Positions 56,695 to 64,000 of a DNA stretch of 64,000 nucleotides are shown here, in pieces (position 1 is the first letter of the stretch; each line of letters starts with the position of its first letter). A program made the position numbers and the translations under genes. A model generated the notes under the pieces. The model made no database searches. It was not told the origin of the DNA and saw nothing but the letters and a program-made list of their open reading frames with translations. Source of the DNA: Chthonobacter albigriseus (GTDB taxonomy: Bacteria; Pseudomonadota; Alphaproteobacteria; Rhizobiales; Pleomorphomonadaceae); contig NZ_JACDIT010000009.1 of assembly GCF_013839445.1 (NCBI RefSeq), forward strand, positions 62,001 to 126,000. The letters run 5' to 3'.

Positions 56695-56725
56695 AAGGTC
56701 GGCAGTCGCCGGCCTTTTCGTTTTT
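56695..56725 (+). terminator. Intrinsic terminator after sciP
   Basis: AAGGTCGG pairs with CCGGCCTT (one G-T pair) across the loop CAGTCG, followed by TTCGTTTTT. It separates sciP from the fliF operon. Confidence 0.75.
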
Positions 56726-57081
56726 GTCGGATTCGCGCTCCGCTCTTGCAGAACGCTTCGCGCGGTTTCGGCCCGCCGGACCGACCCGGCAGATTTTGCC
56801 GATCATCTTTGTGGCCTGGAAACCCTGAAACCGCGGAATAGCGCGGTCAGCCAACGTCTTGCGCTCTCCGTTAACAACTTGTTTACCAAAACCATGCGGA
56901 AATTCCTGCCGGGTTGGACGAGGTGCGGACCGGGTCGGACGAAACGTCCGGGCGTGTTCCTCTCGACCAGGCAGGCAACGCGAACGGGCCAATAATCGAG
57001 CCCCCGCAGCGCCCTCGCCGGCCCGCTCGAATCGAATGACGGCAGCCGCCGTGTGGACCGGGACCGGGGGAGCAGGAAAGA
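56726..57081. other. Promoter region of the fliF operon, no gene seen
   Basis: The stretch contains a CtrA-like box (56871-56885) and a GGAGCAGGAAAGA ribosome site just before the fliF GTG. No coding frame with a credible start was recognised. Confidence 0.6.
56871..56885. promoter_or_regulatory. CtrA-like box upstream of fliF
   Basis: TTAA-CAACTTG-TTTA followed by CC, one mismatch to TTAA-N7-TTAA, about 200 bases before fliF. A second, extended reading is TTAAC-N6-TTTACC. It is a candidate CtrA-controlled class II promoter element. Confidence 0.5.
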
Positions 57082-58767
57082 GTGAACGGCCTTGCGGCAC
57101 TCTTGAAATCGCTGGGACCTGCCCGCCTGGCCGCCATGGGCGCCGTCGCGATCGGTCTTATCGGTTTCTTCGCCTACATCACCCTCCGCTTCAACGAGGT
57201 CAACGAGGCCCCGCTCTACACGGGTCTGACGCTCGAGGATTCGGCGGCGATCATCGCCGAACTTGATTCGGCCAACGTCGCCTACCGCCTCCTCCAGAAC
57301 GGCACCGTCATCATGGTCCCCGACCAGGACGTGACCCGCCTGCGCATGCAGTTCGCCGAACAGGGTCTGCCGGCGGGCGGCGGCGTCGGCTATGAGATCT
57401 TCGACAAGACGGACGCTCTTGGCACCACCAGCTTCGTGCAGAACGTCAATCGGCTGCGCGCCCTGGAGGGCGAGCTCGCCCGCACCATCCGCGCCATCAA
57501 CCGCGTCGAATCGGCCCGCGTCCACCTCGTGCTTCCCGAGCGCCAGCTGTTCCGCCAGAACGAGCAGAAGCCCACCGCCTCCATCGTCCTGAAGACGCGC
57601 GGTGTGCTGGAGCCGAGCCAGATCCGCGCCATCCAGCACCTCGTCGCCTCGGCCGTGAACGGCCTGGAGCCGACGCGCATCTCCATCATCGACGAGGCAG
57701 GCCGCCTTCTCGCGGAAGGCTCGGGCGACGAGACCACCCAGATGATGGCCGCGGCCGTGGACGAGCGGACCGCCGGCTACCAGAAGGACGTCGAGGCCCG
57801 CGTCCGCGAAATCGTGGAAAGCGTCGTCGGCCCTGGCCGAGCCCGGGTGAAGGTGGCGGCCGAGCTCGACTTCAACCGCATCTCCGAAACCCGCGACACC
57901 TTCGACCCGAACGGACAAGTGGTCCGCTCCACCCAGTCGCGGGAGGAGAACAGCGCCTCGTCCGAGCCGCAGCCGAACGACCAGGTCACCGCCGGCAACC
58001 AGATCCCCAACGCCAATCAGCCCGCCGGTGGGGCCGGGGCCTCCGCGACCCAGAACGCCAACACCAGCGAAGAGACGATCAACTACGAGATCTCCAAGAC
58101 CACCCGCACCCAGGTCACCGAGGCCGGCGGCATCCGTCGCCTGTCGGTCGCCGTGGTCGTCGACGGCCGCTACCAGACCGGCGCGGACGGCGTGCAGACC
58201 TACGTCGCCCGCGACCAGCAGGAGCTCGACCGCATCTCCGCGCTGGTCCGCACTGCCATGGGCTTCGACCAGAACCGCGGCGACCAGGTCGAGGTGGTCA
58301 ACCTGCAGTTCGCCGAAGGCCCCCCGGCGACGGAGACCGACGCGATCGAGCCTGGGATGTTCGAGTTCTCCAAAGACGACCTCGTCCGCTTCGCCGAAAT
58401 GGGCGTGATGTTCATCCTGACGCTGCTGGTCCTGCTGTTCGCGGTCCGGCCGCTGATCAAGCGGATCCTCTCGCCGGAAGTGGTCACCGAGCATCGCGAG
58501 ATCACCACCACGGTGACCGGACCGAACGGCCAGGCCATCACCATGCTTCTGAACGCCGAAGGCCAGCTCGTCCCGGCCGACGCGGCCAACGCGGCGGCCG
58601 CCGTCGGCCTGCCGCCGCCCGAGGCCGGCCCGCCTAGCCGCATCGAGGAAGCCAAGGCCAAGGGTGCCGAGCAGATGGACCAGGTCCGCCGCGTCGGCAG
58701 CCTCGTCGAGGAGAACCCGAACGAAGCCGCCATCATCATCCGCACGTGGCTCTCGGAGGCCGCCTGA
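57082..58767 (+). CDS. fliF: Flagellar MS-ring protein FliF
   Basis: 561 residues starting at GTG 57082 (GGAG upstream). Membrane helix at about 15-35 (LAAMGAVAIGLIGFFAYITL), ring-building motifs RBM1-3 (NEAPLYTGLTLEDSAAIIAE, NRVESARVHLVLPERQLF, ARVKVAAELDFNRISETRDT), second helix at about 432-452 (GVMFILTLLVLLFAVRPLI), and a C-terminal FliG-binding tail (NPNEAAIIIRTWLSE). It forms the membrane base on which the C-ring assembles. fliG starts three bases later. Confidence 0.96.
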   Translation: MNGLAALLKSLGPARLAAMGAVAIGLIGFFAYITLRFNEVNEAPLYTGLTLEDSAAIIAELDSANVAYRLLQNGTVIMVPDQDVTRLRMQFAEQGLPAGGGVGYEIFDKTDALGTTSFVQNVNRLRALEGELARTIRAINRVESARVHLVLPERQLFRQNEQKPTASIVLKTRGVLEPSQIRAIQHLVASAVNGLEPTRISIIDEAGRLLAEGSGDETTQMMAAAVDERTAGYQKDVEARVREIVESVVGPGRARVKVAAELDFNRISETRDTFDPNGQVVRSTQSREENSASSEPQPNDQVTAGNQIPNANQPAGGAGASATQNANTSEETINYEISKTTRTQVTEAGGIRRLSVAVVVDGRYQTGADGVQTYVARDQQELDRISALVRTAMGFDQNRGDQVEVVNLQFAEGPPATETDAIEPGMFEFSKDDLVRFAEMGVMFILTLLVLLFAVRPLIKRILSPEVVTEHREITTTVTGPNGQAITMLLNAEGQLVPADAANAAAAVGLPPPEAGPPSRIEEAKAKGAEQMDQVRRVGSLVEENPNEAAIIIRTWLSEAA

Positions 58768-58770
58768 TCC

Positions 58771-59829
58771 ATGTCCAACCTCCAATTGTCAGGTACGGCC
58801 GGCGTCCTCACGGTCTCCACCGACGGCACCCAGCGCGACCTCACCGGTCCGGAGAAGGCTGCCGTCATGATGCTCGCCCTCGGCGATCGCCACGGCGGTC
58901 CGATCTGGCGTTCGCTTGACGAGATCGAGATCAAGCACCTCTCGCTGGCCATGTCGAAGCTGGGCCCGATCACTCCGCAGATGCTGGACGACCTGCTCGT
59001 CGAGTTCGTCACCAAGGTTTCGTCATCCGGCGCCCTGATGGGCAACTTCGACACGACGGAGCGACTGCTCCTCTCGGTCCTGCCGAGCGACAAGGTCAAC
59101 TCCATCATGGAGGAGATCCGCGGTCCGGCGGGTCGCAACATGTGGGAGAAGCTCTCCAACGTGCAGGAGAACGTTCTCGCCAACTATCTCAAGAACGAAT
59201 ACCCGCAGACCGTCGCTGTGGTGCTTTCGAAGATCAAGTCCGACCACGCGGCCAGGGTTCTTGCCATTCTGCCGGAGGAGTTCGCGCTCGAAGTCGTCAA
59301 CCGCATGCTGAAGATGGAGTCGGTCCAGAAGGACGTGCTCGACAAGGTGGAGCAGACCTTGCGCATCGAGTTCATGTCGAACCTGACCAACACGCAGCGC
59401 CGCGACGCCCACGAGATCATGGCCGAGATCTTCAACAACTTCGACCGCACCACCGAGGCGCGCTTCATCACGCAGCTGGAGGAGGAGAACCGCGACGCCG
59501 CCGACCGCATCAAGGCGCTGATGTTCACCTTCGACGATCTCGGCAAGCTCGACTCCGCCGCGATCCAGACGCTGCTGCGCGGCGTGGAGAAGGACAAGCT
59601 CGGCCTGGCGCTGAAGGGCGCCAAGGAGAGCGTACGTGAACTCTTCTTCTCCAACATGTCCGCCCGCGCGTCAGCCCTCCTCAAGGAGGACATGGAGCAG
59701 CTCGGTCCCGTCCGCCTGCGCGATGTCGACGAGGCGCAGTCCTACATGATCAACATCGCCAAGGACCTCGCCGCCAAGGGCGAGATCATGATCTCCAAGA
59801 ACAAGGGTGAGGACGAACTCGTCCTCTGA
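58771..59829 (+). CDS. fliG: Flagellar motor switch protein FliG
   Basis: 352 residues. The N-terminal FliF-binding domain has [16 protein letters not shown], the middle domain [20 protein letters not shown] (EHPQR-type motif as EYPQT), and the C-terminal torque-generating domain [20 protein letters not shown] and [20 protein letters not shown]. It connects the MS ring to the C ring and interacts with the stator. Confidence 0.96.
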   Translation: MSNLQLSGTAGVLTVSTDGTQRDLTGPEKAAVMMLALGDRHGGPIWRSLDEIEIKHLSLAMSKLGPITPQMLDDLLVEFVTKVSSSGALMGNFDTTERLLLSVLPSDKVNSIMEEIRGPAGRNMWEKLSNVQENVLANYLKNEYPQTVAVVLSKIKSDHAARVLAILPEEFALEVVNRMLKMESVQKDVLDKVEQTLRIEFMSNLTNTQRRDAHEIMAEIFNNFDRTTEARFITQLEEENRDAADRIKALMFTFDDLGKLDSAAIQTLLRGVEKDKLGLALKGAKESVRELFFSNMSARASALLKEDMEQLGPVRLRDVDEAQSYMINIAKDLAAKGEIMISKNKGEDELVL

Positions 59830-59846
59830 GGGAAACAGACCGCATC

Positions 59847-60518
59847 ATGGCCGCACCCGCGCGCTTCCTCTTCGACACCGATTTCGCCGCTCCGCCGGCG
59901 AAGGCGGAGCCTGTCGCGCCGCCGGTGCCGACCATCGAGCAGCCGGTCCACGAGGCCATCGTGGCCGAGGCCGAGCGCCGCGCCTACGACCGCGGACTGG
60001 TGGCCGGCCGCGAGGCCGCCGAGGCGCGGGCCGCCGACCGGCTCGCCGAGGAGGCCGGCCGGCTCGCCGCCGCCGCCCAGTCCATCCTCGCCGTCCTGGA
60101 CACCGAGCGTGCCCGTGTCGAGGTCGAGGCCTTCCGCCTCGCGGAGGCGGTCGCCTGCAAGATCGCTGGACGGCTGATCGAGCTTCACCCTCGCGAGGCG
60201 ATTCTCGCCATCGTCTCCGAGGCCCTCGGTCCCCTGCGCCGCGCGCCGCATCTCGTTATCCGGCTCTCAGCCGACGACGCCGAGCCGATCCGCGGGGAAC
60301 TCACCCGCATCGCCGCCGAGCGCGGCTTCGAGGGCCGCCTGGTTGTCCTCGGCGAGGACAGCGTCACCCGCGGCGACTGCCGCATCGAGTGGGCCGACGG
60401 CGGCATCGTGCTCGACCGAGCCGCCACCGAGGCCGCGGTACACGCCGCCATCGAGAACCATCTCGCCTCGATCGCGCCTGCCGGCGCGACGACGGGCGAC
60501 CTGACCGAGGAGGCCTGA
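59847..60518 (+). CDS. fliH: FliH-like flagellar export regulator (FlbE-type)
   Basis: 223 residues; Ala/Glu-rich with GxxxA-like helix repeats in EAEAEARR-type stretches (EAERRAYDRGLVAGREAAEA) and a C-terminal FliH/HrpE-like domain (VACKIAGRLIELHPREAILA, RGFEGRLVVLGEDSVTRGDC, CRIEWADGGIVLDR). FliH holds the export ATPase FliI at the gate and C ring. Its position between fliG and fliN is that of Caulobacter flbE/fliH. fliI is not in the window. Confidence 0.85.
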   Translation: MAAPARFLFDTDFAAPPAKAEPVAPPVPTIEQPVHEAIVAEAERRAYDRGLVAGREAAEARAADRLAEEAGRLAAAAQSILAVLDTERARVEVEAFRLAEAVACKIAGRLIELHPREAILAIVSEALGPLRRAPHLVIRLSADDAEPIRGELTRIAAERGFEGRLVVLGEDSVTRGDCRIEWADGGIVLDRAATEAAVHAAIENHLASIAPAGATTGDLTEEA

Positions 60519-60519
60519 C

Positions 60520-60867
60520 ATGGCCGCCGACGACGACGATACCGAATCCGGCTCTCTCGACTTCCAGGCGCATACGGCGCAGCCGCGCCGCGACGACGAG
60601 GAAGACCCGAACGCCGCGCATACGGCCGCCGAGCTGGAGGCCGTCTTCGACGTCCCCGTGCGGGTTTCCGCCATCCTCGGGCGCGCGCGCATGCCGGTGC
60701 ACGAGCTCCTGAAGCTCTCGCCCGGCAACGTGCTGGAACTCGACCGCAAGGTCGGCGAGGCCATCGACATCTACGTCAACAACCGTCTCGTGGCGCGCGG
60801 CGAGGTCGTCCTCGTGGAGGACAAGCTCGGCGTCACCATGACGGAGATCATCAAGTCCGAGCGCTGA
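60520..60867 (+). CDS. fliN: Flagellar motor switch protein FliN
   Basis: 115 residues. A variable acidic N-terminus is followed by the SpoA domain at about 35-110 (VFDVPVRVSAILGRARMPVH, LLKLSPGNVLELDRKVGEAI, VNNRLVARGEVVLVEDKLGV). It forms the lower C ring and binds FliH. Starts two bases after the fliH stop. Confidence 0.95.
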   Translation: MAADDDDTESGSLDFQAHTAQPRRDDEEDPNAAHTAAELEAVFDVPVRVSAILGRARMPVHELLKLSPGNVLELDRKVGEAIDIYVNNRLVARGEVVLVEDKLGVTMTEIIKSER

Positions 60868-60902
60868 CCGCGCTTGTGGACAGGGAATGAAGAGGACCTG
60901 CC

Positions 60903-62279
60903 ATGCGTCTCCTGATCGTAGGCATCCTGGGCGGGCAGCTCACCACAGCCACCCGCATGGCCATGGACAAGGGCGCGTCCGTCATCCACGCGGACACGGT
61001 CGAGACCGCCCTGCGCACGCTGCGCTCCGGCCGCGGCGCCGATCTGGTGATGATCGACGTTGCGCTGTCGATCGGCGGCCTGATCAGCGCCCTTGAGGCG
61101 GAGCGCATCCACGTTCCCGTGGTCGCGTGCGGCACGGCCACCGACGCCAAGGCCGCCGTCGCAGCCATCCGCGCCGGCGCCAAGGAATATATCCCCCTCC
61201 CCCCGGACGCCGAGCTGATTGCCGCGGTGATCGCCGCCGTCGCTGCCGATGGTCGCGACCTCATTGTCCGCGACGAGGCGATGCTCTCCGTCGTCCGCCT
61301 CGCCGACCAGGTCGCAGCCTCCGAAGCGTCGATCCTGATCACCGGCGAGAGCGGCACCGGCAAGGAGGTGCTCGCCCGCCACGTCCACAAGAAGTCCGCC
61401 CGCGCCGACAAGCCCTTCGTCTCCGTCAACTGCGCTGCCATCCCAGAGAACCTTCTGGAATCGGAGCTCTTCGGGCACGAGAAGGGCGCCTTCACCGGCG
61501 CCGTCGCACGGCGCATCGGCAAGTTCGAGGAGGCGACCGGCGGCACGCTGCTGCTCGACGAGATCTCCGAGATGGACGTGCGCCTGCAGGCCAAGCTCCT
61601 GCGCGCCATCCAGGAGCGGGTCATCGACCGCGTCGGTGGCGGCAAGCCGGTGCCGGTCGACATCCGCATCATCGCCACGTCCAACCGCAACCTCGCCGAC
61701 GCCGTCCGCGAAGGCCTGTTCCGCGAGGACCTCCTCTACCGCCTCAACGTCGTCAACCTGAAGATCCCGCCGTTGCGCGAACGCCCGGCCGATGTCGTCG
61801 CGCTCGCCGAGCATTTCGCCCGCAAATACGCCGAGGTGAACGGCGTCCCCGTCCGCCAGATCGCCGCCGACGCAAAGCGCGAACTGATTTCCGCCCGCTG
61901 GCCGGGCAACGTCCGCGAACTGGAGAACACCCTCCACCGCGCCGTGCTGCTCGCCAACGGCCCGGACATCGGCGTCGAGGCGATCCGCTCGCCCGACGGC
62001 ATGCGCTTCGACACCCGCATCGAGTCCCGCCGTGAGGATGCCGCCGCCCGCGCCGCCCAGACCGCCGAGGCGGTCACCCGCGCCCTCGTCGGCCGCACTG
62101 TCGCCGACGTCGAGCGTGACCTCATCCTCGACACCCTCGACCACTGCCTCGGCAACCGCACCCACGCCGCCCGGATCCTCGGCATCTCGATCCGCACCCT
62201 GCGCAACAAGCTCAACGAATACTCCGCCGACGGCATCGACGTCCCCGAACCCGGCACCGCCCGAACCGCCGTGGCCTGA
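60903..62279 (+). CDS. flbD: FlbD-type sigma-54-dependent flagellar regulator
   Basis: 458 residues. The N-terminal receiver-like region (about 1-120) has [12 protein letters not shown] in place of the usual acidic pair, although an Asp is kept in LVMIDVALS. The AAA+ domain (about 130-365) has Walker A GESGTGKE, the sigma-54 contact loop GAFTGA, Walker [10 protein letters not shown] and the arginine region [14 protein letters not shown] Fis-type HTH ends the protein ([20 protein letters not shown]). It would activate late genes such as fliK from sigma-54 promoters. In Caulobacter FlbD is governed by FliX, not by phosphorylation; fliX is not in the window. Confidence 0.93.
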   Translation: MRLLIVGILGGQLTTATRMAMDKGASVIHADTVETALRTLRSGRGADLVMIDVALSIGGLISALEAERIHVPVVACGTATDAKAAVAAIRAGAKEYIPLPPDAELIAAVIAAVAADGRDLIVRDEAMLSVVRLADQVAASEASILITGESGTGKEVLARHVHKKSARADKPFVSVNCAAIPENLLESELFGHEKGAFTGAVARRIGKFEEATGGTLLLDEISEMDVRLQAKLLRAIQERVIDRVGGGKPVPVDIRIIATSNRNLADAVREGLFREDLLYRLNVVNLKIPPLRERPADVVALAEHFARKYAEVNGVPVRQIAADAKRELISARWPGNVRELENTLHRAVLLANGPDIGVEAIRSPDGMRFDTRIESRREDAAARAAQTAEAVTRALVGRTVADVERDLILDTLDHCLGNRTHAARILGISIRTLRNKLNEYSADGIDVPEPGTARTAVA

Positions 62280-62328
62280 CCGCCCAACCACGCCCACCCC
62301 CGCACCGCCCACCGCTCCACGCCAACCG

Positions 62329-62410
62329 CCTCCCTCCCCCTTGCGGAGGCAAGGGCACAGCCCGCACGCCGATCAGGCAAGTGACTTCGAGGCCGGAGGG
62401 CGGGGGGAAC
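62329..62410 (+). repeat. Second dispersed repeat (element A), copy 2
   Basis: Shares CCTCCCTCCCC, AGGGC(A)CAGCCCG and GACTTCGAGGCCGGAGGG with 13888-13965. It lies 49 bases behind flbD and is followed by a half and a full REPIN-like copy, as at the first locus. No gene is seen from 62280 to 62771. Confidence 0.7.
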
Positions 62411-62457
62411 AACCGCCCTACCCGAACGCCCCCACCCGAACATCACACCTCTCAGCC

Positions 62458-62480
62458 GTCACGGTCCGCGCAGGCGGACC
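62458..62480 (+). repeat. REPIN-like element, solitary left arm
   Basis: GTCACGGTCCGCGCAGGCGG plus ACC, with the inner hairpin intact, 36 bases before a full copy. Confidence 0.75.
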
Positions 62481-62493
62481 ATACCTCTCAGCC

Positions 62494-62610
62494 GTCATGG
62501 TCCGCGCAGGCGGACCACCCACGAATTTGTGGGCATGCTCGACACCCCCTCCGACGGCAACCCACCATCCTGGAACAATGCGTGGGTGGTCCGCCTGCGC
62601 GGACCATGAC
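62494..62610 (+). repeat. REPIN-like nested inverted repeat, complete copy
   Basis: The arms 62494-62523 and 62581-62610 are perfectly complementary here, each with the inner hairpin GGTCCGC-GCAG-GCGGACC or its complement. The spacer (CGAATTTGTGGGCATGC...) is divergent. It lies between flbD and flhA. Confidence 0.88.
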
Positions 62611-62697
62611 GAGAGTTTGGAAGTGACCTAGGGGTTTCGATTCGTGACCACGCGCGACCCCTCTCGCCGCCGCCTGTTTCCCGATTGCCCTCGTCCC

Positions 62698-62712
62698 TTA
62701 ACCCTCCGTTAA
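62698..62712. promoter_or_regulatory. CtrA box upstream of flhA
   Basis: Perfect TTAA-CCCTCCG-TTAA followed by CC, 60 bases before the flhA start codon. It is the best CtrA match in the window. Confidence 0.65.
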
Positions 62713-62771
62713 CCATGCACCCGGCAAATTCTGCCCACTGACCCGTCGGCCCTTCTGGAACCGTACCCATC

Positions 62772-64000
62772 GTGACCGACACCACTGGACCGTCCTCTCC
62801 GTCCGGGTTCCGCTTTCCGACCTTCACCGAGGTCAAGTCCGCCGTCCTGAGGGGCGATGTCGGCCTTGCGATCGGGATCATGGCCATCCTTGTGGTCCTG
62901 ATCCTGCCGCTGCCCGCCGTCCTGCTCGACGTCTTCCTCGCCTTCTCGATCATCTTCTCCATCCTCATCCTGATGACGGCGCTGTTCATCCAGACGCCGC
63001 TGGAGTTCTCCTCCTTCCCCACCGTGCTCTTGATCGCCACCATGCTGCGGTTGGCGCTCAACCTCGCCTCCACCCGCCTCATCCTGGCGGGCGGCCACGA
63101 GGGCACCCACGCCGCCGGCCACGTGATCGAGGCCTTCGGCAACTTCGTGATGGGGGGCAACTTCGTCATCGGGGTGATCGTTTTCGCCATCCTGGTGATC
63201 GTGAACTTCATCGTCATCACCAAGGGCTCCGGCCGCATTGCCGAGGTGGCCGCGCGCTTCACCCTCGACGCCATGCCCGGCAAGCAGATGGCGATCGACG
63301 CCGACCTGTCCGCCGGCCTGATCAACGAGTCCGAGGCCCGCGATCGCCGGCGCAAGCTGGAGGAGGAGAGCGCCTTCTTCGGCGCCATGGACGGTGCGTC
63401 CAAGTTCGTTCGCGGCGACGCCATCGCCGGGCTCCTGATCACCTTCATCAACATCATCGGCGGCATCGTCATCGGCGTGCTGCAGATGGACCTGTCACTC
63501 GCCGAAGCCGGCCACAGCTACACCGTGCTGACGGTCGGCGACGGCCTCGTCAGCCAGATCCCGGCGCTCATCGTCTCCACCGCCGCCGGCCTGCTCGTCT
63601 CCAAGGCGGGCGTTTCGGGCGCGGCGGACAAGGCGTTGGTCAGCCAGCTCTCCGGCTATCCCAACGCGCTCGGCATGTCGTCGGCGGTGATGGGCATCCT
63701 CGCCCTGCTCCCCGGCATGCCCATGCTGCCGTTCCTCTCGCTCTCCATCGGCGCGGGTTTCATGGCCTTCTACGCCGCGCGCAACAATCTCCAGGCCCGC
63801 GAGGAGGTGACGGCCGCCAAGGCGGCGGCCGACGCTCCGCCGCCCGAACCCAGCGAGGAGCCGATCCAGTCCGCCCTCAAGATGGACGACCTGCGCGTCG
63901 AGCTCGGCTACGGCCTCCTGCCGCTGATCAACGATCCCACCGGTGGCGACCGCCTCTCCGAGCAGATCAAGGCGCTCCGCCGGCAGATCGCCTCGGAGAT
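62772..64000 (+). CDS. flhA: Flagellar export gate protein FlhA (3' end outside window)
   Basis: GTG start at 62772; 409 residues are visible. Membrane helices from about residue 28 (GDVGLAIGIMAILVVLILPL, VLLDVFLAFSIIFSILILMT), the FHIPEP-type signature region (SFPTVLLIATMLRLALNLAS followed by TRLIL), and the cytoplasmic loop with RFTLDAMPGKQMAIDADLSA and NESEARDRRRKLEEE. The cytoplasmic export-substrate domain begins at about 360 and is cut by the window end. It forms the nonameric proton-driven export gate. Confidence 0.95.
   Translation, partial: MTDTTGPSSPSGFRFPTFTEVKSAVLRGDVGLAIGIMAILVVLILPLPAVLLDVFLAFSIIFSILILMTALFIQTPLEFSSFPTVLLIATMLRLALNLASTRLILAGGHEGTHAAGHVIEAFGNFVMGGNFVIGVIVFAILVIVNFIVITKGSGRIAEVAARFTLDAMPGKQMAIDADLSAGLINESEARDRRRKLEEESAFFGAMDGASKFVRGDAIAGLLITFINIIGGIVIGVLQMDLSLAEAGHSYTVLTVGDGLVSQIPALIVSTAAGLLVSKAGVSGAADKALVSQLSGYPNALGMSSAVMGILALLPGMPMLPFLSLSIGAGFMAFYAARNNLQAREEVTAAKAAADAPPPEPSEEPIQSALKMDDLRVELGYGLLPLINDPTGGDRLSEQIKALRRQIASE

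Overview
The window is high-GC DNA from an alphaproteobacterium. The evidence is a SciP homologue (CtrA inhibitor), CtrA-type TTAA-N7-TTAA boxes in front of flagellar genes, the order fliF-fliG-fliH-fliN-flbD-flhA with an FlbD-type sigma-54 activator, an HWE-family histidine kinase and a four-helix-bundle Cys-rich copper protein. I cannot place it to genus. No prophage, IS element, integrase or CRISPR array was seen, and the gene content looks chromosomal.

Layout. 1-2854 (minus): acetoin/2-oxoacid dehydrogenase genes acoA-acoB-acoC, with acoC cut by the window edge. 3552-13909: two divergent operons for amino-sugar use. The minus operon carries murQ, a sugar-binding protein, two permeases, a Gfo/Idh oxidoreductase and an ABC ATPase. 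The plus operon carries a BadF-type sugar kinase, a GntR/UTRA regulator, a SIS-type deaminase and nagA. Together they make a PTS-free route from imported MurNAc/GlcNAc-type sugars to fructose-6-phosphate. 14219-18435: lipoprotein hydrolase, a 27-residue membrane peptide, a DUF3828-like secreted protein, an aldo/keto reductase and a BenE-type transporter. 19216-23091: trifunctional putA. 23346-30664: a ThuA/ThuB-like pair behind a LacI-type operator, a DUF4112 protein, an RTX serine protease with a P domain, and a third Gfo/Idh oxidoreductase. 31238-35288: nucleotidyltransferase plus phosphoesterase pair, small lipoprotein, Crp/Fnr regulator and HWE kinase. 35293-46342 (minus): an eight-gene, tightly overlapping chemosensory operon (cheW, cheR-TPR, cheW, mcp, cheA-REC, cheB, then two receiver-bearing histidine kinases). 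46491-50997: glutathionyl-hydroquinone reductase, a frameshifted aldo/keto reductase, an exported protein, an intact aldo/keto reductase, a DUF2293 protein and a copper-storage-like protein. 51085-53154: tRNA-Met, a PmtA-like methyltransferase and mnmA. 53429-64000: flagellar genes fliK, flgD, sciP, fliF, fliG, fliH, fliN, flbD and flhA (cut by the window edge), with a sigma-54 promoter before fliK and CtrA-like boxes before sciP, fliF and flhA.

The most unusual features are non-coding. A REPIN-like family of nested inverted repeats (about 100-120 bp) occurs as six full and three partial copies at four loci, including a tandem array of three before putA. A second family of about 80 bp sits beside two of those loci. 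A 24-bp-period array of four hairpins with compensatory stem changes follows the 27-residue gene. A strong terminator at 31191-31224 has no gene behind it and may end a small RNA with a CCUCC loop.

The system most worth following is the 35.3-46.3 kb chemosensory operon. It has the architecture of Wsp-like/alternative-function arrays, but histidine kinases stand where a diguanylate cyclase or CheY would be expected. It resembles the Che3/CheS3 arrangement known from Rhodospirillum centenum.
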